Source: Eriocheir sinensis (taxonomy: Eukaryota > Arthropoda > Malacostraca > Decapoda > Varunidae). From it: a DNA stretch of 64,000 nt. Below, one piece after another: positions 38,001 through 52,158 of the stretch; the stretch's first letter is position 1; every line of letters begins with the position of its first letter. The stretch covers positions 1,026,616-1,090,615 of the forward strand of contig NW_026111183.1 in assembly GCF_024679095.1 (NCBI RefSeq). Reading direction: 5' to 3'. The notes under the pieces were generated by a model. It was not told the origin of the DNA and ran no database searches. It saw nothing but the letters and a program-made list of their open reading frames with translations. The position numbers and the translations under genes are program-made.

Positions 38001-41000
38001 CAGAGTCCTCGTCTGGGGGCGGGACCACAAATGCCCCCAGAGAGGACTCCACTTTCGGGCTTCGAACCTTCTCTTCCTCACTGAAACATAGGTTTATAAG
38101 GTTACTGACAGCCATCTCTACTCAATTCCGTCCTACTATCTCTATCCTAAACTTCAATCCAAAGTTGGATGTTGCGCCTACGTACGCAACAACGTCACTT
38201 GCACTCGTGTCTTGACTCTTCTGAATTTTTCACCATTTAGCTAAGACTTCATTGCCACTCTATTACTGAATACATTTGTGGTGTTTATCTCTCACCTAAC
38301 TATAACAGCTATGTAAACTTCTTTGACTACTTGAACTTTAAAGTGGAGCACATCTTGACCCACTCTCCCCTCCCTGAAATCTCCATCTTAGAAGATTTCA
38401 ATGCTCACCACCAACTTTGGCTTTCATCCTCTTTCACTGACCAGCCTGGTGAACAAAGCTACGACTTTGCTATCCTCAATGATCTAGAGCAGTTGGTTCA
38501 ACACCCTACATGTATTGCCTACCGTCTTGGAGACAGGCCCAACATCCTATACCTCTTCCTTACCTCTAACACTTCTACTTACTCTGTCAAACTGTTCTCT
38601 CCGTTGGGCTCCTACTATCACAACCTTATTTCTGTATTCTGTCTTTCCTCTCCTGTACACCCTCTGGGCCCACCGAAGAGGCAATGCTTCTGGCATTTTG
38701 CTTCAGCTTGGTGGGGCGACCTACGAGTGTACTTTTCCGATTTCCCGTGGAATGATTACTGCTTTCAGGAGAGAGACCCCTCTGTGTGTGCCCTGCTCAT
38801 CACAGAAGTGATTGTCTCTGGAATGGAGGCACACATTCCACGTACTTTCTATAACTCCTCATGCTAAAAGACTTAGTTTAATCACGCTTGTTATCGTGCC
38901 ATCAGTGATAGAGTGGCAGCTCATAAAAGGTACCAGAGCCTTCGCATTCCTGCTAACCATGATCTCTACATTTCTGCCCAGAATCGTGCCAAATCTATTC
39001 TTCGACTTAAAAAAACTCTTTCATCCATAGTAAATGTCAAAACCTTGCTTTATCTAATTCTTCCAGAGACTTTTGGCAGCTAGTCAAAAATATCTCCTCC
39101 AATTTCACTTCATCTTTCCCTCCTCTCCTTAACCCTGGCGGCAGCACCGCCGTCTCATCTGTCTCAAAAGGCTAAACTCCTCTCTCAGACTTTCTGTAAA
39201 AACTCCACTCTGAACGATTCTGGGCGTCTTCTTCCTACTCACCCTGTGACTCCTGAATGCCTGTCATTAAGATTCTTAAGAATGATGTTTTCTATGCCCT
39301 CTTTGGTCTGAACTCTCAGAAGGCTTATGGACTTGATGGAGTGCCTCCTATTGTCGTTAAAGTACGCCTTCATACAGCCTGTGCCTAAGAAGGGTGACCG
39401 TTCCAGTCCCTCATAGCCATATAGCTTTACTTTCCTGTCTATCTATGGCTTTTGAATCAATCCTTAACCGGAAGATTCAAAAGCATCTTTCTATTTCTGA
39501 TATTCTATCTGATCGCCAGTATGGGCTCCGCAAGGGCGATCGTTTTGCTCTCTTAACTGACTCAGTTGGTGGTAGCGAGTGTTCTTGGTGCTAATAGGTT
39601 CCCGGATAGAGAAACTCAATATCCGTCAGGGTTACTTTATTTTTTTTTTAGAGGTTTATTGTGCAACTATACAATATTTGTGATGCCCGTAATTTGCATC
39701 CATTTCATGCACATACTGTCGGACCGTGAGGGCGGCCTTGTCCTCACACCGCCTCAGGGGCCGGCCGTCTCCTGCAGGATGGGCGGCAGCCGCTGGCGCT
39801 GGTCTGACCGCCATATTCTCAGTGAAGCTCTTCCCTCTTCGTCGAAGCGTCGCTTAGAGAGTGTGTTTCCGTCGAAGGGTATGCCCAGTCCCTAACCTTC
39901 GAAACAATCTTTCCGTGTAGTGTTGGTACTACTGCAAATCAAACAAACGTTGAAAACCGAAACCTTAATGCAATTGAGGTACATTTCTATAATGGATTAT
40001 ATAGTGTGACTAATATTTATGTAAACAGTGCTTGATACAGTGACATACATTATATATAGCAGAAATTTTACATTGATGCATTTAATTGGTTGGTACCCAT
40101 GGCTATGTTTGCTTCGCTTTCATATCATCCCGTTACCTGTGGGCGGAGCTTAGGAGACCTCGTTAGAATAAACTGCTTTTATTTTCTTTATTTTCCTCCT
40201 GTTCCATGAGACATCTCTTTCTCCCTTCGTTATTTCTCACTTGTAAATATATTTTAACTAGCTTTAGAGCTCCTATCAGTGGGTGGAAAATGGTATCATC
40301 TATATTGCTGAGCTTTGGTAAGCTCCACCCACAGGTGACGTCACGAGTTTGGAGATTGGCTGTGGTAAGCCCAGGACGGAGTATCACATACCACCACATA
40401 TTCATACAGACTTGTGAAACAAGCTTCCGGAGAAAGCCTGTTAGTCCGTCACTTTAAAATTCATCCCAGCAATCTTAATTCATGCTTATGGTTCGAAGTG
40501 CCCGCCCTACAAACGCTCAAAAAAGATAACTTGTGAATAGTTGAGACTAAAGGGCGGGGCGTGCTGGCTGAGAGGTGTGTTCCAGTGTTGGCTTAAATTA
40601 TCATAGGAACCGTGAAGTCTTGAATAAACAGAAAAATATTGTTTCTCGCATTGTATTATTTTTTTATATAAGGCCTAGAAAACTTAAATTGTTCTTATAC
40701 CCAATTAATAATACAGCAACATGGAAAAATGTTGTAATAAAGCATTAAATGTGCGAAGATATTAGCGAAGAGCGGGCCTTCACCTCCTCTTCATCAAGAG
40801 AGGAAATTAATTCTTTTTTTTCCCGCTCGCCGCTTCGCGCGCTGCATCAAAGACACTCCTCGTCACTGAGAATACCGTTTGGTCCACGAAGCCTTGTTTC
40901 CTCGCGTGAAGGGGGAAGATTCACTGAGAATACGGCCGTGAGGCGCGCGGTGGCTGGGCAGGCCAGGAGGTAGTGCACACCAGGGGGCGGCGGGCGCGCT

Positions 41001-44000
41001 CTTCGCAGTGCTCGCATATCCGCCCATCGAAGCCGTCGTACAGCTCCTCCCTGGTGCAGTAGCCCAGTCTGAGGCGCTGCAGCAACGCGCCGTCTGCCTT
41101 ACGCTGCTGGAAGGCGGTGTCCAGTTGGATGTAGGCGGTGGCTGCAGCATACCAGGCTGCCTGCTTTGTCCCCTCCAGTTCTCGGAGCTGCTGGTGGGCG
41201 TGGTGGGCTGCTGCGTGTTTGGCCTGTGTCTTGGCCTGTTGAAGGCTTGGCCGCACAGGTTTGGTGACGGTGGGGCTTTGGGCTGCCCTCTTGGCGGCCT
41301 CGTCGGCGGCGTCGTTCCCTCTGACTCCCACATGGCTGGGGATCCAGTTGAGCCGCACCCGCCTGCCTTGCGCTGCAAGGCTTTGCAGGATGCCCAGGAT
41401 GGCGGTGATGAGGCCCCGTTGTCCTTGGGGTGGCCTTGCAGCGCCTGCAGGGCCCCCCGGGAGTCTTTGTGGAGCACGACGGTTTCCTCTTGGCGGTGCT
41501 GAGCGTGTTCGAGGGCGTTCAGGATTGCCACTAGCTATGTTTGGAGGGAGGAGCAGTGGTCTGATGTCCTCCACGCCCGCTGCCGTCCACCAGTGACGAA
41601 GGTGGCGCCCGTCCTCCCCCTGTCGGGGTCGACAGAGCCGTCAGTGTAGTACACCGCAGCGCCCTGCTCAGTGACCTGCGCCATGGCCATCAAGGCGTAC
41701 TGACGCAGCTCCGCGGTAGTGCACTGCGCCTTGCTGGCGGGCAGCTGTGTGGCAGTGAACACTGTGGCGGAGGGCTCCCAGTGGGCAAAAGGACTGTAGG
41801 TGGGGTGCGGGCGGTCCGGCTCTCGCCACAGCCAGTTACCCGCGTGCCGGCTGGTGTTGGCAGCAACAGTGGTGCCGATTAGCCACTTGTTGTTGTGGAG
41901 GCACTCGACGCCCTGTGCCATGGCTAACCGGAGTTTTTCCGGCGCCACGCCCTCCACGTCGCGCTGCAGCACTCTGGCCACCCGGCAGGCCATGATGCAG
42001 TTCACCCTGCAGGTGAGGGGCACCAGTCGGGTCTCGTTCTGCATCACGCAGGCGCTGGTCCACCTCGGTGCTCCCAACATGGTCCTCACGGCGTTGTTCT
42101 GCACCACCTCCAGGCGCCGCTGCTAGTGCCGGGACAGGCCTACGAGGATAGGTGCGCTGTAATCCACCAGGGAGCGCACCGCCCGCAGGTAGTACAGCCG
42201 GAGGACGGAGAAAGTGGCGCCCAGCCACGGCCGCGTCATGGCCCTCATGACGTTGAGCCGGGCCAGCGTCCTTTCTCTCAGGTAGGTGACCTGCTGTGTG
42301 AAGGACAGCTGCTGGTCTACCCACACCCCGAGGTACTGGTAGGAGGACGTCCAGGCCAGCCCGACTCCCTGGACGCGCAGCTGTGCGGCAGGCGTGGTGT
42401 CCCTGATGGCCATGGCCCGCGACTTCCCAGAGGAGATCTTGAGCCCCAGCTCCTCGCACTTGTCGGTGATGATGTCAAGTGCCTCCTGCACCCTGGCGAG
42501 CTTGTTGCCCCTCCCGGTGACGACGAGGGCGAGGTCGTCGGCGTAGCTCAGGAGAGTGGTGCCCTCCCGGAAGGGCAGCTCCACCAGCTGCTCCATCAGG
42601 AGGTTGAACAGGCACGGGCTGAGTATGCCGCCCTGGAGGGTCCCGTTATCGAAGCCCCTGTAGGAGGATTTCAAACCCTGAAACTTGACCCTGGCCCGCC
42701 GCTGTTGGAGGTAGTCCTGAAGCCAGGAGAGTAGGCGTCCTCGGATCCCCTTTCTCACGAGGGCGGTGAGAATGGCGTGTGGGCTGGCTAGCTCGAAGGC
42801 TTTCTCGAGGTCGAGGAAGACAGTGATGGTGGGACGGTTGTTGGCGTGGACCAGTAGGGTGATGAGGCTGTCTGCTGTGCTCTTGCCCTTAGTGAAGCCA
42901 AACACGTTGGGGTGCGGGCTTCCCATGCGCCACTGGAGGCGAGACAGCACCATCCTTTCGGCGGTTTTCCCTGTGCAGCTCAGGAGGGAGATGGGCCGGA
43001 AGCTGTTTGGCTCCTTGGGCTTGGGTATGGACCGAATGTCAGCGTCCTTCCAGGCGGGCGGCAGGCGGCCCGCCAGCCACGACGCGTTGAACAAGGCCAG
43101 TAGCGCGGCGTCTCCGGCGGGCCCGGCGTGTGCCAGCATGGAGTAAGTCACGCCCTCCGCTCCCGCGGCCGTGTCTCTCCCTCTCATCACCCTGGTCAGT
43201 TCCTGTGGTGTGAAGGGTTGATCCGTCACGTCAGCCACGTCACGCGCCTCGCTGACCGCCGCGTCGCGCTGCGGCCGTAGACGCTGCTGGAGTTGGCGGG
43301 TGTGGGGGGGAGCTGGTTGCTGGAGTCCCTCGTGGTGAAGGTGTCGATCAACCTTTCTGCCTCCTGGCGTGGGTGAGGATGGGCGGCTGGGCGGGGCTGC
43401 GCCGCATAAGGCCCATCTGAGGCTTCTCCACAGCTGGCCCAGGGAGGTGTACTGGTTAAAGGTGGTGCACCATTCCAGTCATTTTGCCTCTTTGGCCTTT
43501 AGGGACACCTGTCGCGCACGAGCCACCACGTCCTGCAGGAACCTCTGGTTGGTGGCGTTAGGGCGCTTCCTGTACAGCTTCCTGTGCACGTTGACGCGGT
43601 GATTGTGTTCATACACCTCCTCGCTGTAGAACCACCGTCGGGGTGTCGGCGGCGGCTCGAGGTGCTCCTGGGTCATTGACATAGACAAGACACTAAGAAA
43701 AGGTGTTTGTTTGTGTATGCGTTTGTGTGAATGTTGTTTGTGTTTGTTAACATTTAAGTGTTGGTGTATGTGTGGAGCAATGTGTAACGGTAGACAACAA
43801 AAGGACATAGACGGACAGTAAAAGATAAACGAGTACAAGAAAAGTTAAACATTGAAGACGCTACATACGCAGGGACAAGTAGTGACGATGAACATTACAT
43901 GAAAACTATGAGAATCTTAGTCTGTGCTTGCAGCGCCCCATTTCCCGTTTCACTGGAGAGGAGCACGCGACCGCCTGAGCAGTGGCTGCTGCAACTTTTG

Positions 44001-47000
44001 GTCATCATCTCTTAGCCGTTGGGGTGAAATGTTCTCAGTTGCGCTAGACATATCGAAAGCCAACTCTTAGCTTTCTAAACTGTTCTCTTTCGGATTCTAT
44101 CCTTCTCTCTGTTCCTTTATCTCCAGTTTCCTTTCCGGCCGTTCTATCTCTGCTGTGGTAGACGGTCACTGATCTTCCCCTAAACCTATCAACAGTGGTG
44201 TGGTGGGCTCTGTCCTATCACCCACTCTCTTCCTGTTATTCATCAATTATCTTCGTTCCATATCAAAATGTCCTATCCACTCATACGCTGACGAGTCCAC
44301 TCTGCATTATGCAACTTCTTTCAACAGAAGACCCTCTCAACAGGAACTGCAAGACTACAGACTGGAGGCTGCAATAAGCTTAACCTCAGACCTTGCTATC
44401 ATTTCCGATTGGGGTAAAAGGAACCTTGTGTCCATCAATGAATCGAAACACCTATCCCCTATTATTTGACAACACTCAGCTGTCACCTCTTTCAACACTA
44501 AATATCGTCAGTCTATCCTTAGCTCAAAATCTCAACATGAAACTTCACATCTCCTCTCTCACTAAATCAACTTCCTCGAGGTTGGGCGTTTTGTATCGTC
44601 TCCGCCAGTTATTTTCCCCCGCATACATGCTTTCCATATATACATTTGGGTCTTGTCCGCCCTCATACAGAGTATGCATCTCACGTGTGGGGGGGATCCA
44701 CTCGCACAACTCTCTTGGACAGAGTGGAGTCTAAGGGCCGCTTTGTTTGTGTTGATCGTTACCAATGAGCGGCGATCGCCGCTACCAACAAGAAATTCAC
44801 TTTCACAGTCGTCTTTCGCGGCGCTGTTTGTTTGCATCATCACCAGAGATTGGAACCTCTGGTATCGGAGCTCTGGTAGCCGCGGGGGCTCCCCAATGGA
44901 GCTTACCAATGACATGAATTAGTAAATAACACAAATTCGTGCTCTCAAATGGTTATATTATTTCTTTAAATAGATGTGAAAAAATATTAAACAATACAGC
45001 TACACGTTGCACGGCTTCAATAGTAATATGAGAAAAAAAAATTAGGAGAATTTGAATGACATGAACTCACTTCACCTGCTGACCAGTAAACGTCCTGCTG
45101 AGAATTTCAATTTGATTGATTGATGGGTTATTGTTGCAAAAGTACACAACAAAAAAGAAGGGAGGACTTTAATACTTGTCACCATTATTCACCTGTTATG
45201 CCGTAATTCTTTGTCGAACTCGTATTATTCTAGTTAGCCTAATATATGTATGCATTGGGCATATATATAACGAAATCATCCCTATTAAGTAAAGAATAAA
45301 TGTGGAGTCTGATAAATAACTGTGAATAATGAATAAATGTAATTGATATAGGTGAAGAGTCTGTCTTGCTGACATCTGCTAATATAAGAGAACTTTAACC
45401 CTCTAAGCGAATTAATGAGAAAAAATCATCGCTCGCACACATCACTTCATAATATAGATCGAAGCATTTGTGATCAGTTTATGTATCATTTATTTTGGGG
45501 GGTTTATATCATGGCAAAAATGTGGCCCGTTGCTGGTACACGGTAAAGCCACAAATTTGGCCCGTCGCTGCTACCGGGTTAATTAATACTTCTCACCATT
45601 ATTTCACCTTTTCCGCCTAGGAAATATTAGGCTATCAGCAAATTTGAGGGGTGTATCAGCGAGACACTCCTCATTTTCTCATCATATTTATTCTTCACAG
45701 TTACTCTTTATATATATGCTTTACGTTTTCGTTTATTTTTCACATTACTCCTTCATAATCTCCCGCTCAGCTGATGTAATGTTGAAATTTCCCGCCGCTC
45801 CGGCATACCAACACTGCCGAATCACGCCCCTTCGTCTTGTCATGACCGTCACCACGCTGGTAGTCGCTGATACCACGAAAACAGCGACTGTGAAAGCGGA
45901 TCAAGGCGATGGTAACGGCTGCTACCAGGATGGTAGGGCCTTCGGTTAGGGTGCGTACCAGACAACTGTGAAAGCGGCCCTAAGGCTCTTCGTCTCATCA
46001 GCTCCCCTCCTCTTATTGACAGCCTTCTATCTCTTAAATTCCGCCACCATGTCGCATCTCTCTCTATCTTCTATCAATATTTTCACGCTGACTGCTCTTC
46101 TGAATTTGCTAACTGCATGCCTCCAACCCTCCCGCGGCCCCGCTACACACGACTTTCTACTCAAGCTCATCCCTATACTGTCCAAACCCCCTTATACAAG
46201 AGTTAACCAGCATCTCCATTCTTTCATCCCTTTCACTGGTAAACTCTGGAACAGCCTTCCTTCGTCTGTATTTCCTCCTGCCTATGACTTGACCTCTTTC
46301 AAGACGAGTGTATCAAGACACCTCTACATCCGAAACTGACCTTTATTTTCACCACCCAACAGTTATTGGGGGGTTTTCTATCTTTTCTTTTTGTTGCTCT
46401 TGAGTTGCTCTTTGTGCTGTTAAAAAAACTTCCCTCCTCTTACTGATAGTCTCCAATCATTTACATTCCGCAGCAGTGTTGGCTCCCTGTTTCCTACCGA
46501 TATTTTCATGCTGACTGCAAGGGGAGGAGGCATGCTAATCGCATGCCTCCTCCCCTCCGCTGCCTCGCTTCACAAGACTCGACTCTTGCCCACCCCTATC
46601 CTATCCAAATCCCTAAATGCAAGAGTTTACCAGCATTTTCATTCTTTCGTCCCTCTCTTTGATACAGTCTAGAACAGCCTTCCTCTGTCTGTATTTCCTC
46701 CTATCTGTGATTTGAATTCCTTACTACACTGGAAAAACGTGCACGTTTGCTTATAATGACTTATTGTAGGAATTGGTCTTTTTTACAAATACAGTTTATA
46801 TCGGTCCTATTTTAACACTCACCAGACGTTAACTATTTTTTTTTCTCGAACCGTTTCCATCGGCGAAGTATCCATGCACTTACCGTGCACTTTGAATTAG
46901 ATGATGAAAAAATCCCATCTCGACAGGTAATAAACATGAATATGGTAATATGGTAAGGTACTAGTATTAAATAATTTGACCGTCGATACCAACTACAATG

Positions 47001-47548
47001 ATCAACGATTTTTATTTATTTATAGATAAGTGGCTTGCTGTCTGCGGACTGAGCGCCGACCCCTGCCAGAACGGCGGGTTTTATGGAAAAAGCTGCGCTT
47101 GCGTGTGTCCCTCGGGCACCTCAGGGGCCAACTGTGAGACAGTGACGGGCGACTACTACGGTGATTGGCCGCCCCTTTGCTCACCTTGTCTCTGGAGCTC
47201 TCAGAATAATTGTTCTCTTTGTTCCTCTATAGTGAGGAAGCATCTTACGATAGCTTGTCTGTTGGGATAAAAGAGGATAACAGTTCAATCTTCAATTACA
47301 GTGTAGTTCAAGAATTCCTCATTAAATTATATCTATAGTTCAGCGAACCTTTTTGAAAAATTGTAATGATCCAGTGACCATATAGTCGTTCTTTTTCTAG
47401 TGGATTATGCAAAATCAGGCTGTTTCGGCATAACTGTCGACACCAAACCTTGCCTTCCACAGACGAGTTGACGAATTCCTGCACTGAAAAAATAACTCAG
47501 GAAGGCACCCTCACCTCGCCGGGCTATCCAAGCAACTACCCAAAAAGT

Positions 47549-47619
<71 letters not shown>

Positions 47620-47772
47620 TGTGTGTGTGTGTGTGAGTGTGTAATTCACCACGGCCTGATCGCGAGGTGGACTCGTAATCGCCAGCAGGTACCCTCCCGA
47701 CAGAGCAAGTGCTCATTTAGTCGATCTCTGGGTACTGCCAGGACCTCACACACCACACGTGCGTGTGTGTTA

Positions 47773-47803
<31 letters not shown>

Positions 47804-50800
47804 GTGTTGTACAGAAGCCAGACACAGTGTGTGTGAGCGGGCTCCCTTTGTGCGGTGTGTTCACCCTCAGTTCCGTTTTCCCTGCCCCGCCAGTCCAGTG
47901 CGTCAAGTGGATTGAAGCTCCCGTGTGTCACGTGCCCAGACTGACTTTCTCAGACTTTTACCTGTACGGAGAGAATCCCTACTGCGGCTCAGCTACAGAG
48001 ACGTGCTGCTACTTTGATGGTCTGGAGATCAGAACCAACTACTTGTACGACGGTGAAGTGTGAGTACACAGAGACCCCTGCTCGCTCTGGCAATGCCCCG
48101 TGACGGCGAGCAAGGCTGCCGTTGTTACAGTTACAAGGCGTATTCATTTCTAATTATTACGTAACAAGTTTAGTTTGTGATATTCCTTTGTGCCACTAAA
48201 CTTGCACGATGGTGACCATGACCACTCAAGTTCTTCCAATCCTCGGCAGGTATTGTGGCGCGGACATCACTGCAGGCCAGACCTTCACCGGAACCGGTCG
48301 AGAGATGATTTTATACTTCAGGGCGATAAGTAATAATATTCGCAGGGGATGGTCTGCCGAATTAACCTTTGTGCCGCAGCCGGGATGCATGTAAGTGACA
48401 AAGAAGGGGGATGGGAGAGTCACAGGACCAGTGGAGAGTAAAATCAACTTTCTGCGTTGTAACTTTATCGTCTTCTGTTTATTCGTAGATCGCAAACATT
48501 TTACGTCCTAACGAATCCTCATTTTTTTTTCTTCAGAAGCACAACTACAGAACCCACCACCACGACCACCACAGCAACAACCACCACTACAGAACCCACC
48601 ACCACGACCACCACAGCAACAACCACCACTACAGAACTCACCACCACGACCACCACAGCAACAACCACCACTACAGAACCCACCACCACGACCACCACAG
48701 CAACAACCACCACTACAGAACCCACCACCACCACCACCACCAGCCCACCACAACCCAGATGCTTAACTCAGGAATTCAACGGAGTGTTCTACTGGTCCTC
48801 CCCCGGCTTCGGCATCACCAACTACCCGAATAACTTCAACTGCGCAGTGACAAGATCTTCGGTATGTGCCTTACTTTTCTTGCCGTGGTGGGCGAGGTAA
48901 ATAATAACTCATTCCAGCGTCGTAAGGCGTCCATCCACCATGATATTACCAGACATGATATTCCACACCAGAGGAGAAGAGAGCTGAGTTAGTGCACTGC
49001 CTAATAGAAATGTTCTGTCTGCCATTCCTATTCGCTTGCGTTTCCATTTTATTGTTCAAATCAAGAATTACAATTATAAAACGCCTTGACGCTGAGTATA
49101 TCCAGGAAGTCAGGGCATACACTATATATCTCTCGCAGTTCCTGGAAGCTGACGCTATAAAAAGACTGTTTCAAATAAGAAAGTGCATTTTACACCCACC
49201 AACCACCTCACCTGCGTCGGCATCACACAAGCCCAGGCTTCCCAGCTACCGACCTGGCACTGCGACGCCTGCCTTCGCGACGTCAACCTGCGAGCCGCAG
49301 TCCACGACGCATCCGCAGAGAACGAGGCGCCACCTAAAGATATGGCCGCGGCGCTTGCTGACCTCAAACAAGCACTAGGTTGCTGCAGCATGTCCCCCGA
49401 AGACACCGTCACCGGGTTGCCTCCGACCTTGCCAGCGCCATAACAGCTGCACTTGAGCGCGCGCTTTCGCGTGGGGGCGCCTCTTCTCCTTCATGTACCG
49501 CAGCCCCCTCGCCGTGCCCTCTGACCCACCGTCCTCCTTGGAAGCGGTCACCCGGATCGATCCCGGAGCAGCAACGGCGACCAACGAGGACGCTCTCTCC
49601 AGGCGTGTCAAAAGGAAATGCGCCGACGGACATTCGAGCGGCCTTCCGGCTTCTGACGACCTCGGACAGCCTCGTCTCCCCCAGCGAGGAGGTCGTCGCC
49701 GCTCTCCGCGCTAAACATCCCCCCGCCACACCTGACGAAGCCCTTCCAAAGCTCCCCGATCTCTACCAGCATCGCCTCGCAGTGGAGGAAGCTGACGTGC
49801 TTGCAGCCATTGAGTCTGCTGCCCCTGGCTCAGCCGCTGGCCTGGACGGCGTGCGGCCGCTGCACCTAAGCCAGCCGGTGGCCGGGTACACCGCTGAGGC
49901 AGGACGTAGACTGCTTAGCGCGCTGACTAAGATCTGCAATGCTGCCCTCGCTGGAGACATCCCCGAAGACGCGAGGCAGGCGTATTTTAACGCCAACCTC
50001 ATTGCCATCAGGAAAAGGATGGCGGCGTAAGGCCGATAGCTGTCGGATCCATCTACCGACGACTGACGTCCAAGGTCCTGACTAAGCGCATGTCATCCGC
50101 ACTGGCTACGGAACTGCAACCCATTCAGCTGGGCGTAGGTGTGAGGATGGGCTGCGAGGCGGCTGTACATGCCGTGCAAGATTACGTTGACGCCCACAAC
50201 GGAACCCTGAACCATGTCATCGCGAAACTCGACCTCACCAATGCTTACAACACAGTTCACAGGTCGGTAGTGATCCGAGAGGTCATCCGCCGCTTCCCCG
50301 CTGCCGCACCACTGGTGTCACAAGCGTATTCACAGCCTTCACCTCCCCACCTTGGCTCCACCCGTCTTTGGTCTAGCCGTGGCGTGCAGCAAAGCGACCC
50401 TTTGGGCCCGATACTCTTCGCCCTTGCGGTGGATCCGGCAATACAGACCCTCAGATCGCCTCTCAACCTATGGTTCCTGGATGACGGCAACTTAGCTGGA
50501 CCCATAGAGACCGTTACCGCCGACCTGCACCGCCTACTCCCCACCCTCCGAGAACTAGGCCTCGAGATTAAATCGCGCAAATGCAAGATCACCAATCTCG
50601 ACGGCCAAGGGAGCGCCAGCACGGACGAAGAGGGCCGGACTGTACGTGCAGTAGGAAACGGCATCAGCAGGAGGGACGGCGCCCCCCACTACAGCAACGA
50701 CGGAGCCCCCACCGATAACGACGCGAACGCCGGCCCTCAAATCGACACATTCCTCAGCGTCGCCCGCCCCACACCCCTCACAAGTCTCTCCATCCTGGGT

Positions 50801-52158
50801 GCCCCGATTCATGCCCACGGCAACGAAGAAACCTTAACCAAAATCGAGAACATCACCAGGACGCTCATCGATAGGCCGGCCAACATCGGCAGCCACGCCG
50901 CCCTCTTCTTCTTGTCAAGGTACGCAGCAGTGCCGAGAGCCACGTACCTGCTGCGCGCAGCACCAGCCTACACGGCTGGAGAGTCCTTCCGGGCCATCGA
51001 CGAGCTGATGCGGGAAGCGACTTCACGTATCTGCAACGTACAGCTTGACGACGCGTGGACTCAGGCTTTCCTGCCGATGCGTTTTAGAGGTTTGGGCGTG
51101 AGGCGGCTGGCCAACGTGGCACTGCCTGCCTACATCGCCACTGTAGAACCTTCACGGGGCATGGTCTGTACCATTTACCGCCGTCCCAATGCCCGAACCT
51201 CGACCCGGAGCTCAGGCTGACGCAGCGCAATCTGGACGAGGCAGCCTCCACGCACCGCCTGGACGACCTGTTAGCTCGCGTCAACCAGGTCGACCGTGCG
51301 CGCCTCCTCGCCGCCTCAGCACCACACAGCGGGGCCTGGCTGTCAGCCATCCCCTTCGAGGTCCTTGGCCTCCTTTCGCGCGATGAGGCGGTCCGCGTGA
51401 GCGTCGCCCTGAGGTTGGGCACACGCGTCCAACAACCTCATCAGTGCCGCTGTGGGGCCATGTCCGACGCTATGGGCTATCATAGCCTGTCCTGCCACAG
51501 GAACCTCGGTCGACTACCCCGTCACGCAGCTCTCAATGAAGTCGTACACCGGGCCCTGGCCGCCGCTGGCCTCGCGGCCATCCCCGAGCCACGAGGCCTG
51601 GACCGAGGAGACGGACGCCGACCGGACGGCATCACGGTCTTCCCCTTCAGGAGAGGCAAGATGTTGATGTGGGACGCCACCTGCATTAACACATTTGCCA
51701 CCACCCACATCATCAACTGTGCTTCCGCTGCTGGAGCTGTCGCACGCGCTGCCGAAGACCGCAAGCGTCACCGCTACGCGGACCTCACCCAGCAATACGA
51801 TTTTGTGTCCCTGGCCGTGGAGACAAAGTGTCGTGTTGGGACCTGCCTTCGGGAACCTGCTGCAGGACATCGGCAGGCGCGTCAGTCAGCGCAGCGGTGA
51901 GCCTCGCGAGACGGCGTGGCTGAGGCAGCGCATCAGTATTGCCGTGGCGCGTGGCAACGCAGCAGCGATGTGTGGGCCCCCGACTGTAGCCCACACCCCT
52001 AGCCGAAGCTCGCACACGCGCACGCGCGCACGCGCACACACGCCCACACGTGAAGATATTTTCCATCCTAAGAGGTGCTTGCCACAGCAGCCTGCAGAAA
52101 GGCCAGGGAAGCTGCCATCACACCTTGTGATGCAAACGAAATAAATATTGGAGACTTT

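Noticed and set aside
39564..43997. A single transposon with AGTTG/CAACT ends covering the 4.4-kb insert
   Set aside because: The five-base match of the ends is too short and no clear target duplication flanks it. More than one insertion event is likely.
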